From: a virus
Length of the DNA: 24,685 nucleotides
IMG/VR virus record: IMGVR_UViG_3300020468_000069
Span: 1-24,685 of that record
Reading direction: 5' to 3' (one strand)
A program made the position numbers and the translations under genes. The notes below the pieces were generated by a model. It was not told the DNA's origin. It did not search any database and worked only from the letters and a program-made list of their open reading frames with translations. Below, piece by piece: positions 10,001 to 18,927 of the stretch (position 1 is its first letter; each line of letters opens with the position of its first letter).

Positions 10001-13000
10001 TAAATTACCGCTTATTAAACTCGATGTACCTGCAGGAGATGCCCAAAAAATTCCCGACTCTGTAGGATTATCTATGTATTGTGCAACTTCTAATACACTA
10101 AAATTTCTATATGGGTTTGATTTAGGTACTGTTCTTTTATTTTTAACCCAAAAATAATAGTATGTAACTTCAGTACCTGTATAAGGATTATATTCTGTAT
10201 CTTGGGACCAATAATAATATATTTGATCATCTATAATTTTATAATATGCTTCACCTGATGCTACTTCACCATCTATAACAAATTCACCATTTGCTAAAGT
10301 AGACCATTCGTCTGGAGTAACTGTACTTTTAGTCCATTCGTAAATATCTATACTCGATCCTGGAAATTTTGCTCCCCAATTTTTAAACGAATAGTCTAAA
10401 TCTAATTTTTGTTCATAGTCCAAATATCTTACAGTAGATAAATCCCACCATGTTTCACCAACTTTTTCTTTATCCCAATATCTTTCATCAACAACTTCTT
10501 TAGTTTCTTCTGTTGAATTGCTATATAATGCTTGATCATATCTAGTAGAAGAATCTATTTCAACTTCTGCTACTCCGGGTATAATGCCTTTAAATGGGTC
10601 CCAAACTTCTGCCTTACCTAATTCTTTATTATCAATATAATCATATATTAAAACATTTGATATTTGATTTGAATCGGTTTTTGTTTGTTGTTGTCTTTTT
10701 ACAGACCAATTTGTGTTAGATAAATCATATGAATAAACACCATAACCTAAACCTGTTGTGTTCTTAAATACAATTTCTAACGGTTGCCCGATAACCCATT
10801 GTGATATATTAGTTGGTGTAAATGTTATAGTTGTGCCTGAAACTGTCCATGCAACACTTCCTCCTGTTGATGCAGGCAACAGAGTTCTACCAGTTCCTAT
10901 ATAAACAGTTATGTCGCTGGCACTTGATACTGAATATGATAGTGTATATGCAGTTTGTTCAATTCCTGAACTAAGATACTGGCCACCTGTTGTTGTAGTA
11001 TCTGATTGATATTTTAATGTTAAAGATTGTACTCTATAATAAGAATCTGCATATGCAACCCAACCATCATTCCAAGCATATTTTGAATCTGTTACTGCAT
11101 TATATAAATCATCTGTGCCTAAAAATCTGTGCGATCTAATAACAAAACATTTACAATATTGTTCATTTACTGCAATATATTGATCTATATAAAACTGCTT
11201 GTCGCTTCTTGAACCACAAGTAGCACAATCAGAACCGCTCGGAAAACCAGTTACTTTATGTATACCATTTAATCCTGCATTATTTTCCGCACCTACTATA
11301 AAAACATAATCACCAATACTTAAAGAATGAGATTGATTTAATTTTACTAATGCTTCGTTTCCAGTATCATACCCTGGACAAACCAATTCAACATCAAGAT
11401 TCTTATCATGCAACCCTACTACATCCCAACTTTGAGTATTTTCATCATCTGCAAACCAAGCAGTAAATAACCCATTCTCTGATACTGCTGTCCAAGGATT
11501 AGGATCGCTCGAACTTGCTCTATATTGAAATGCTGAAATATAAATAAAGTCATTATCTGCAGGTAACTTACTATATGGCACAGCAGTAGGACCAAATGTA
11601 AATGCATATGTGTATTCACCTAATCCATCTACTTTTGTATTAGTACTATCTCTAGATTGCATAGGATAATATGTTGTATTAAAATCACCTATTCTAACTT
11701 CTACTCCTAAATTACTAGTAGCAAATGGATCTGTTGCGGCAGTTAATTTTGTAGTGTTATCATATGAAAATACACACTTGTCTATATGTAATCCTGCAAC
11801 ATATAAATCTCCCGTCTTTGTCCAAAATCCTGTTTCAGTAGAAGGATTTTTATTTAAATTATTAGCCGTAGTTGTTGCTTTATATTCTGCTCCTTCATAT
11901 ACAACATAATCAGGATTAGTAGAAGAATTGTCCGTTCCATCATAAGCAAAATTAGCATTCCATGTAGGAAAGTCGTTATGTGAGCTACCTGCTACTCCGA
12001 CTGCTACCCATTTAGTTGCATCTGTTCCTGGTGTTACATTTGAAAATGAACTTGCAATAGATCTATAATTTGTAGTTGTACCAGAATCTGTATGAGATAC
12101 ATAAGCATTAATACCATATGTTGTACCGTTATTGTATGCGGTAAAAACAGTAGATGAATAATATGTAGTTCTAAGAGCATTGTTAATACCCCTAAAACTT
12201 TGTTTAGCAGATGTTATTACAGAGTTAGTCCATCTTTGTCCTTTATGCCGTACAAAAGATCCGATAGCATATGATCTATTATCTCTCCATCCGTCTGTTT
12301 GTGTTAAATTATATATACTTGAGAGAGCTCCTTGATCTTTAACATCTTTGTATGTGTCATACAGTTTAGGTAAATCTTTCTTATTAAACATAGTATAAGT
12401 AACTTCGTCTAATTTAAGATAACCTGCATTGGGTAAATTTTTCTCGTCAGTTTCTATTTCTTCAAAATTAGATAAATCTCTATCTAAAGATCCTTGTGTA
12501 AAAGATATAGGAGGATCATTTGCCGGTTCTTCTAACCATCTAGAATCACCTTTTAACATACTAATCGTAGCATCGTAATCTATATCTCTGGCTTGGCCTG
12601 AAAATATAGCATCAAATCGAATTAATTGAGGATTTGTTTTGATGTCGCTTTGTTTTAAAGTAAATTCTTGTGTTTGCTGAGTAGGTAAAGGACCAAACTC
12701 TCCTAACCTAAACATCCATTCTTCTTCTAAGTCAATATCAACACTTGATTCTAATAAAAATGTACTTCGTATTAATCGATTAAAACTTTCTGGCGTTCCT
12801 TTTTTATGAAGTAGTCCTTTCATAAATTGAAATTGCACATCATCGGATAATCGCATATTACGCAAGAACTGTTTCTTCTCATACCCAATATTTTTTCTTG
12901 CAACCCCTGACAGATTTGAATCTGTTAAGTGCTGGGTTTCATCAAATAATTCATAATTTACATTTGATACCGACTTATCAAAATTTTCAAATATTGTATC

Positions 13001-16000
13001 GTTGTTGACTATGTATCCAGGTGCATAAAATGTGCCGTTCCAATTGGATGTTTTTTGATAATCTATTTTTAATCTTAATTTTTCTTCGCCTAATAACGGA
13101 GAATAAACTATATCATTAAAAATTGTTGTATTATCTAGTATCAATAGATGTTCGTAATCACAAACAACTAATATAGCACAATAAATTGCTTTATCATCAT
13201 TTTTGCATTTTACAGTAACTTCTTTATACTGTCTATCTACACTTATCTCTGAAAGATTTAATAAATTTTTATCTTTATCTAAATATGCACTACCATATTC
13301 ATCTTCATTATTTTTTAAATAACCATGAGCTAATGTTAAAGTCATGGATTTACCAACAGGACTTAATTGTACCGATGTATTAACATCCCAATTTGATTCT
13401 GCCCATATTACGAATTGATTAGCTGCAAAATTCCAATTTTGTATATTATTATTTGCATCAACATTATTAAAAACGAAACCAACCGATTCTAAATATTTTT
13501 CATATTCTAACAGAAACCAATAAACATCCTGTATATTATTAAATGTAGTTCCATAATTAACTTTTACAGGAGATGTTCCGTAATTAACATATCTAATTAA
13601 ATTTGTTTTTCCTATTGTTACTGCTCTTCCTGAAACCTTTACAGAAGGTAATACATTAAAATATGGTTCGTTGTTATGCCAACCATTAATTGTATACCCA
13701 GTCGACGATTTAATAATTTCTACTCCACTATAAACTATTTTTTTATACGGAGATGACTTATGTAATTTTAATGAAATATTATCTGCTGGTATAAAATTAT
13801 CAGATAGTTCTGATTGTAGACTATCTGCTAATAATGATATATTATTTTTATTAGAATAGCCTTGTATTTTATACATTTGTTTTGAATTTAACTGTCGTAT
13901 TTGTCTAGCAAAATCTTTATAAATTTCATTACCTAGAAACATCAATCTATCAACCATTAATTGTTGAATTCCTAAAACTCTTCGGGTTAAATTGGTTGTG
14001 TCTACTTCATTATGAATGTATAATTCATTTGTATTATGTCGTTTTTTTGTTTTTTCAGATATTTTTTGTAATTCGTGCTTACTATCTACTATTTCAATTA
14101 TACCTCCCATGCCTGAATGATTACCACAAGAATAATATAACTGACTTATAGCAGTACCTTTAGGTATTATTAATTGTGTATATCTGTCACCTGTGTTATT
14201 TGATTTAAAACTTTGTTCATAATTAGAAGAACCGGCAAATGTATTATAATCAGTTGAACCTATTTTCCAAACTTGTTGTGTTCCTTGGCTATATATAGAA
14301 CCTTCAGTATCCCTTATTGTAGTAAGGTACAACGGATGATTACTAGTGTATGTTAATGACCCGGCATTACTTGAATCTGTTTGATCAAAAATATATGTTT
14401 TACCTTGTTCTAATTTTAAAGTTTTCTGTGGGATTCCGTCTATGTAAAATCGATTCTGGGTTCCGTCATTTGCTACTGTTACTTTCAAGGTAGTTGAAGC
14501 ATCAGGTCCATCGTTTATTTTATCTAAAACATCATAATTGTCTTCTAAATATTTTCCAGGATTAGAAGAATGTAAAAATTTATTTTCTACATAAGGGAAG
14601 ATTGAACTACGCAACCATACAGTTTCTATAGGACTTCCGTCACCAAATTTAAACGCAGCTTTTGCTTCGTTGGCAGTAGGAGAAGTAAGACTCCATGTAT
14701 CTGGATCTTGTAACGTAACAGTTGCATCGGTTCCTCCTGCTGTACCGGCGCCTGTAACAGGAAAGGTTGCACCAGGTCTAGCAACATTTATATCCTGTAT
14801 TATTGTCGTTGTAGGTTCGGATATAATTCCTTTTTGTAATGCAGATTCTAATGCGGCTTTTTTTGTTGCGTTTGCCCAACAATTATCATTTGTAGTTTTA
14901 GTTGTGGGACTACCATATCTTGCATCCCACCAACTAGGTTTTTCGACAAAACCTAACATTTCCCAAGGATGTGTATGTGGTCTATCTGTATCAAAATAAT
15001 GTCTATAAATACCTCTCCAATATCCTATACCTTCTGACTGTGTTGATGAGTAATTATGTGTAAATTTATTATTAGCATCATACGAACTATTTGTTAATGT
15101 TGTAATACCTTTACTAACCCTATATGAATTAAAATAATTATCATAAAAATTATTTTGCTCAGTTTTTGTATAAGGTGTGGTTCTATATTTTCCGGGTATA
15201 TAAGTTAAATCTTTTCTTTTATTTTTAAAGGAAGATTGTATATGATCGTATATTCTATTTTCTAATTCAAACAATGCTTTATCTCTAACATCTGTTAAAG
15301 AAGGAGTTAAGTCACTGTCTACAGTTGTATTAAACGAAACCGTTTTAGAACCATCGTGGCCTTCTATAATAACAACTTGCCTAGAACCTGTATTATCTAA
15401 ATAATATGTAGGTTTAATACACGATGTAATACCTAACTTCGTTAATGTAGGTGGTATAAAACTTAATCCTTGATCAATGCTAACTTTTATAACAACTTTA
15501 CCTGAACTGACTGCACTATTCAATGTAATTTTATTAGTTGTTGATGTAGTATCTAATGTATATAGATCACTTGTTAAATATGTTTCAACCCCGTTAGTAT
15601 CAATGGTATAGACATATACATGATTTTTATATTGATTAGTTCTTGTAATATTTCTAGGTAAATTAAAATTAGACGTACTACTAGAAACACTATATGTTTT
15701 TTCAACCAAGTTAAAATAGTACATCATATCACTATTTGCAAATGGAAATGTATTATTCTTACCTAAATTAATATCATAAAGAGCTTGATCAATTAATCCG
15801 CTAATAGTAGGACTTGACGCCATGCTTTTGTTTAATTGTTCTATTTTTTGAACAAATTTTTTCTTAAAAACATTATAAGAATCAGATACATATTCCAATG
15901 CTAATAATACATCGTAATCTTCGTTACTTAATGTAAAACCTGTTTTTAATAATGAAGATAATTGTTGATTTATTATTCCACCAAATCGTTTTGTTTTATC

Positions 16001-18913
16001 TAAATTTCTATAATTATTAGAACCAAAAGAACTGCCTGTTCTGCCTGGTTGTTTTTCTATTACGTCTATAAAATGATTAAACAATTCTGAGTATTGAATA
16101 TATTGTACTTCACTATTATTTGAATTATTTTTTATCGAATTAGAAACATCATATGTCCATTCATCTGTTGCACTAGTATCTGTAGTAAAAAATTTTACAT
16201 CAACTATATCGCCTACTGCTAATATATCTTCATTATTTGATATTGCTTGGGCATAAGACGAATTACCAGTTTTATAAGGTATTACAATATTCTGTCCATT
16301 AAAAGTATAATGAACATTCCTTAATAATTTATTACCATTATGAAATACTTCAGGCCATCCTTGTTCTAACACTTGATCTATAATTATAATTTTACCTGTC
16401 GAACTACCAGGAGCAGTATAATATAAAATGCTATTTGTTTCTGCGGCATCAACTGCAAATGTTGTTTTTGTTCCTGATGTACTAATACCGGAAGTAAAAG
16501 ATGATCCTGCTTTATTTTGAAATGCTAATGAGGTAGTGCCATTTGTTACATCAAATGTATATGTTTTCCCTCGTGCCAAATATAATGTAGGATTAATACC
16601 TGTTAATTTTTCATAACCATATGCAGAATCTAAATGAAATTCCCATCCAGTTGTATTTGCTTTAAGCCAAAAATCTCTTTCAGGTTCATAATTTGTTGTG
16701 CCTAAATCTACACTTAAATCTGCAATAGCAGATGTAACTTCCTGAGTGACAGTAATTGGAGTTCTTACTTGTTTGTAACTCTGATGCCAGCAATTATCAT
16801 AATAATGTTTTCCGTCACTAACATCATATTTTTGTAGGTAATACAACCCTTTTATATCTACACCTGTAGTAAACGTATTATATTGATATGTTGTTTGTAT
16901 AACAGAATTATTAAAAATTAAATTGCTTGTATTTGTTGTTGTTATATAAGACGACGATGAATACGACAACGGAAATTTTAAATAATCATCATTTTTACGA
17001 GTAGCTGAAGTTGTATCTTCTAGATACTCAAATACGGTTGACCCTGTAAAATCTGTTTCTTTATAATGAGACAGTGGTTGATGTTTGGCATCGTATAATT
17101 CATATAACGGATGTTTATTCGGTATTTCTTTTTCTTGAGTTGCGGACCATGTATCTAACTTTGCATTGTAATAATAATCTATTCCTTTAACTAATGTAGC
17201 AGAAGAAGTTTGCCATTTTGTTGCATCTTCGCCTGGTGTTACGCCTTTATTATTATTGACTAGTGAGCTAAAGTATACATTTTTAAATTTTACAATATTA
17301 CCAGTAGAATAAGATTTATTCCAATCATATAATGTAGGACCATTCATAATAGTAACCACATCACCATGATTTGGTACTGCGGTCGATCGGCTATTGTCAT
17401 TTGTAATTGCTGTCAAAGCATAACTGTTACCAACTGTACAAATTTGGTTGTTTATGCCCGTTGATGCATTTGTAATTAATACTCTATCACCTACTTGAAC
17501 CGTGTAACCATTATGAACTAGATTACTTGCTAGATCGGATCCCGGGTCCGATAATGTTGAAATTACCATAGCAACCGGTTTTCTACTTTCGATACCGTGA
17601 CTATATAAACGTAAATCTTTTTCCCAACAAATAATAGGTCGTTGTGCATAATCACTATCATCTAATGTTTGACCTAATGTTGTAGAACTAGATGGAGATG
17701 CCACACTATCTCCTATTTTAAAAGTTGATGCAACACCTATAAAAGTATTAACTGCTTTTACTGTATCAATATGATACCAATTATTTGTTCGAGACCATGT
17801 ATTATTATCTCTTGCACCTCTGTCAATTGTTAGATATTCGTGCCTCCAATGAACATCTGTGTTTTGTCCGTTTTTAAAAGGTGTTACTTTTTGCCCACCG
17901 ACTACTAATAAATGTACACCTGCACTTGCGCCATAACCTCCGCCACCTGTTGCAGATATAGTAGTACTAACTTTTCCATCGGTACCTATTGAACCTGAGG
18001 CAATAGCATGTGTTGAAGGTGTACCACTAGAATCATATATATTAAAAAATGGCTTATAAACATATCCTGTGCCTTGCGTGGCACCGGCACTTATAGAAAT
18101 AGCATTAACCGCATTACTACTTGTAGTAACAGCACCTGTTGCTATTGTTTGATTTGCTACGCCATGTGCATATGGAGTAATAGATGTTAAATTTGATTGC
18201 CATGCCGTATCCGAAGCACTATATGTGCTCTCTACAATTAATCTTATTTTAGATCCGACGCCAGTAACTAAGTAAACATTATTATCATTAGAAAATGTGA
18301 TTCGCATACCATTTTCTAATTTAATGGTTCTACTACCATATTCTGTTTGAGCATCTGATGTAAATTGTGCTAATCCTTCTACTGCCGATGCAGTAGTTCC
18401 ATGAAGACCAAATATAGGTAATCCAAATGGTAACCATACATAATTATTCCAATTAATAAACATATCAAAATCAATTGGAGGTCTCCAGGAATAATTATTA
18501 TCTGCAAATAATTTATCTAAATTAGTTGTGTTTGAATCTAAAAATTTTAATTTATTAATTACATCACTATATGTATATGCAGATTCGTATTCTCCGGTAT
18601 CTGTTCGCTGACTTACTACACCTGGTTCTAATTGATAACGATTATCTAATGTGCTTCTACTAGGTAAATATGAGTCATCCACTGATGATCTAATTTTTCC
18701 TGTCTTCTTGCCGATATATCCTGATTTATTTTCAGAAACACCACTTTCAATCATAGGATCTAAAGTTGCATTTAAAAATTTTTTATTTGTATCGCTTTGA
18801 AAATATTCAGGTAACAAATCTGTTGAATATTTTTTTGATAAATTCCTATTAGTTGAACCTGGCGAAGTATTGTTAACTTGCTCTGTTTTTGCTTTGCTAG
18901 TAAAGTCAGCCAT
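7085..18913 (-). CDS. Giant modular baseplate/tail structural protein in the gp7 position (3942 aa)
   Basis: One uninterrupted frame fills nearly half the window. It follows gp6, where T4 has gp7 (about 1030 residues), so a baseplate wedge role is inferred from position and not from similarity. Visible modules, in order: GxGY repeats (about 255-341); a CBM5/12-like unit (524-571); a plastocyanin-like fold lacking metal ligands (775-850); a second plastocyanin-like unit with H1526, C1596, H1599 and M1602 (about 1490-1607); a conserved helical segment around LLHKKGTPESFNRLI (about 2010-2080); CBM5/12-like units (about 2253-2305 and 2313-2366); four cysteines C2563, C2566, C2587 and C2589; another CBM5/12-like unit (3088-3136); GxGY repeats (3178-3251); a CBM4/9-like jelly-roll (3268-3436); a conserved segment with FLNDTKPYHSKIET (about 3690-3790); and a terminal TTLTSAITATATSIPV to TGCTRGVDGTTPQAHA module. 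The start has AGGAAATTAA before ATG, 11 bases after the gp6 stop. No signal peptide or transmembrane segment was seen. Confidence 0.85.
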   Translation of the reverse strand: MADFTSKAKTEQVNNTSPGSTNRNLSKKYSTDLLPEYFQSDTNKKFLNATLDPMIESGVSENKSGYIGKKTGKIRSSVDDSYLPSRSTLDNRYQLEPGVVSQRTDTGEYESAYTYSDVINKLKFLDSNTTNLDKLFADNNYSWRPPIDFDMFINWNNYVWLPFGLPIFGLHGTTASAVEGLAQFTSDAQTEYGSRTIKLENGMRITFSNDNNVYLVTGVGSKIRLIVESTYSASDTAWQSNLTSITPYAHGVANQTIATGAVTTSSNAVNAISISAGATQGTGYVYKPFFNIYDSSGTPSTHAIASGSIGTDGKVSTTISATGGGGYGASAGVHLLVVGGQKVTPFKNGQNTDVHWRHEYLTIDRGARDNNTWSRTNNWYHIDTVKAVNTFIGVASTFKIGDSVASPSSSTTLGQTLDDSDYAQRPIICWEKDLRLYSHGIESRKPVAMVISTLSDPGSDLASNLVHNGYTVQVGDRVLITNASTGINNQICTVGNSYALTAITNDNSRSTAVPNHGDVVTIMNGPTLYDWNKSYSTGNIVKFKNVYFSSLVNNNKGVTPGEDATKWQTSSATLVKGIDYYYNAKLDTWSATQEKEIPNKHPLYELYDAKHQPLSHYKETDFTGSTVFEYLEDTTSATRKNDDYLKFPLSYSSSSYITTTNTSNLIFNNSVIQTTYQYNTFTTGVDIKGLYYLQKYDVSDGKHYYDNCWHQSYKQVRTPITVTQEVTSAIADLSVDLGTTNYEPERDFWLKANTTGWEFHLDSAYGYEKLTGINPTLYLARGKTYTFDVTNGTTSLAFQNKAGSSFTSGISTSGTKTTFAVDAAETNSILYYTAPGSSTGKIIIIDQVLEQGWPEVFHNGNKLLRNVHYTFNGQNIVIPYKTGNSSYAQAISNNEDILAVGDIVDVKFFTTDTSATDEWTYDVSNSIKNNSNNSEVQYIQYSELFNHFIDVIEKQPGRTGSSFGSNNYRNLDKTKRFGGIINQQLSSLLKTGFTLSNEDYDVLLALEYVSDSYNVFKKKFVQKIEQLNKSMASSPTISGLIDQALYDINLGKNNTFPFANSDMMYYFNLVEKTYSVSSSTSNFNLPRNITRTNQYKNHVYVYTIDTNGVETYLTSDLYTLDTTSTTNKITLNSAVSSGKVVIKVSIDQGLSFIPPTLTKLGITSCIKPTYYLDNTGSRQVVIIEGHDGSKTVSFNTTVDSDLTPSLTDVRDKALFELENRIYDHIQSSFKNKRKDLTYIPGKYRTTPYTKTEQNNFYDNYFNSYRVSKGITTLTNSSYDANNKFTHNYSSTQSEGIGYWRGIYRHYFDTDRPHTHPWEMLGFVEKPSWWDARYGSPTTKTTNDNCWANATKKAALESALQKGIISEPTTTIIQDINVARPGATFPVTGAGTAGGTDATVTLQDPDTWSLTSPTANEAKAAFKFGDGSPIETVWLRSSIFPYVENKFLHSSNPGKYLEDNYDVLDKINDGPDASTTLKVTVANDGTQNRFYIDGIPQKTLKLEQGKTYIFDQTDSSNAGSLTYTSNHPLYLTTIRDTEGSIYSQGTQQVWKIGSTDYNTFAGSSNYEQSFKSNNTGDRYTQLIIPKGTAISQLYYSCGNHSGMGGIIEIVDSKHELQKISEKTKKRHNTNELYIHNEVDTTNLTRRVLGIQQLMVDRLMFLGNEIYKDFARQIRQLNSKQMYKIQGYSNKNNISLLADSLQSELSDNFIPADNISLKLHKSSPYKKIVYSGVEIIKSSTGYTINGWHNNEPYFNVLPSVKVSGRAVTIGKTNLIRYVNYGTSPVKVNYGTTFNNIQDVYWFLLEYEKYLESVGFVFNNVDANNNIQNWNFAANQFVIWAESNWDVNTSVQLSPVGKSMTLTLAHGYLKNNEDEYGSAYLDKDKNLLNLSEISVDRQYKEVTVKCKNDDKAIYCAILVVCDYEHLLILDNTTIFNDIVYSPLLGEEKLRLKIDYQKTSNWNGTFYAPGYIVNNDTIFENFDKSVSNVNYELFDETQHLTDSNLSGVARKNIGYEKKQFLRNMRLSDDVQFQFMKGLLHKKGTPESFNRLIRSTFLLESSVDIDLEEEWMFRLGEFGPLPTQQTQEFTLKQSDIKTNPQLIRFDAIFSGQARDIDYDATISMLKGDSRWLEEPANDPPISFTQGSLDRDLSNFEEIETDEKNLPNAGYLKLDEVTYTMFNKKDLPKLYDTYKDVKDQGALSSIYNLTQTDGWRDNRSYAIGSFVRHKGQRWTNSVITSAKQSFRGINNALRTTYYSSTVFTAYNNGTTYGINAYVSHTDSGTTTNYRSIASSFSNVTPGTDATKWVAVGVAGSSHNDFPTWNANFAYDGTDNSSTNPDYVVYEGAEYKATTTANNLNKNPSTETGFWTKTGDLYVAGLHIDKCVFSYDNTTKLTAATDPFATSNLGVEVRIGDFNTTYYPMQSRDSTNTKVDGLGEYTYAFTFGPTAVPYSKLPADNDFIYISAFQYRASSSDPNPWTAVSENGLFTAWFADDENTQSWDVVGLHDKNLDVELVCPGYDTGNEALVKLNQSHSLSIGDYVFIVGAENNAGLNGIHKVTGFPSGSDCATCGSRSDKQFYIDQYIAVNEQYCKCFVIRSHRFLGTDDLYNAVTDSKYAWNDGWVAYADSYYRVQSLTLKYQSDTTTTGGQYLSSGIEQTAYTLSYSVSSASDITVYIGTGRTLLPASTGGSVAWTVSGTTITFTPTNISQWVIGQPLEIVFKNTTGLGYGVYSYDLSNTNWSVKRQQQTKTDSNQISNVLIYDYIDNKELGKAEVWDPFKGIIPGVAEVEIDSSTRYDQALYSNSTEETKEVVDERYWDKEKVGETWWDLSTVRYLDYEQKLDLDYSFKNWGAKFPGSSIDIYEWTKSTVTPDEWSTLANGEFVIDGEVASGEAYYKIIDDQIYYYWSQDTEYNPYTGTEVTYYYFWVKNKRTVPKSNPYRNFSVLEVAQYIDNPTESGIFWASPAGTSSLISGNLEKILNKNSTVQINFTNSVGQTHKEWLTLRENDSSVVPRILANRMHESILGFDQTKTTLGLVGQETAVGGSINTVSYNWSGDLEYPANSVVSYSGNLHNNAISIELESARLMLSLPTIANYAGGTTYAKDAIVNDATNKIQYISLANSNTGNALTSTSHWAKHYPEIRISPIANNLTFGAVVTIDPPVGNTLGLPLEDITAFAFPNIVGGVIDSITIVRGGSGYQSKPSVYISYPETSTGTRATVIDADVTLTNGSITAITMNAARKGSGYVQSYAKIVNEVVELKYYDRYATEKFLSDTNYLQNFDFNTNATTYWSTQAGALAITSTSGEVLNGTYSGKFTISSGTQVGYVGQKIDITLPAYAGITAGVKHLIKIKFRSSSAWSGSGSATLSYGHASSSQTNFSGFTVETSDTIAITSVAANELYGLQLEVVAQSDRYQSVFLKIDLQSSPSSDVIIFVDDIEFTNVSTGDRLLVTRGTNHPVTTTASTIVAHDQFASFNEIGNFSRQPWTQLLTGTYEYLNDNTISYEAPNRVPDLRLNELFRYGSQIRPYKQSLIKDRLKAIRVVVQKVNELLLTINLSDSQLNWRKRLGGTFNKGNTTYTPQDYWVYADWFRPDYTINSSTVTQQTVNTRNELYDVNTSLYTTVRVDDDDGAGAWAFYQWVSNQWLKTGKQNGTIQIKETLYNINDEDGGWDAVEWDITGWDKNYNNEFLNILDALRLDVFVGAYQSFYKEFFFAMIRYIYSEQENIDWIAKSSVLQLTRSTPLNLTPKTFDIGSEDDILEFLNDTKPYHSKIETIADARTIIEESKTTATEVLDIRVQTNTSGSTEAAASRAFRIFITDAGTRKYEAIINTKKTTLTSAITATATSIPVTSASAVKETGNTGTIVIGSERITFTGVSTNTLTGCTRGVDGTTPQAHANSASVVKAGTDMNLTLATDPLGYPAFNPSANTTIAGTSPIQGLAVTKGTI

Positions 18914-18927
18914 TTAATTTCCTATTA
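18914..18927 (-). promoter_or_regulatory. Compact stop / ribosome-site junction (gp6 to giant gene)
   Basis: On the minus strand this reads TAA, TAGGAAATTAA, then ATG. The 11-base spacer matches the one at 1828-1838 at nine of eleven positions. It fixes the start of the giant gene at 18913. Confidence 0.75.

Noticed and set aside
14670-14999. 109-codon open frame on the plus strand
   Set aside because: It is antisense to the giant gene, and its hydrophobic Val/Ala composition mirrors the sense codons. No promoter or ribosome site is visible.
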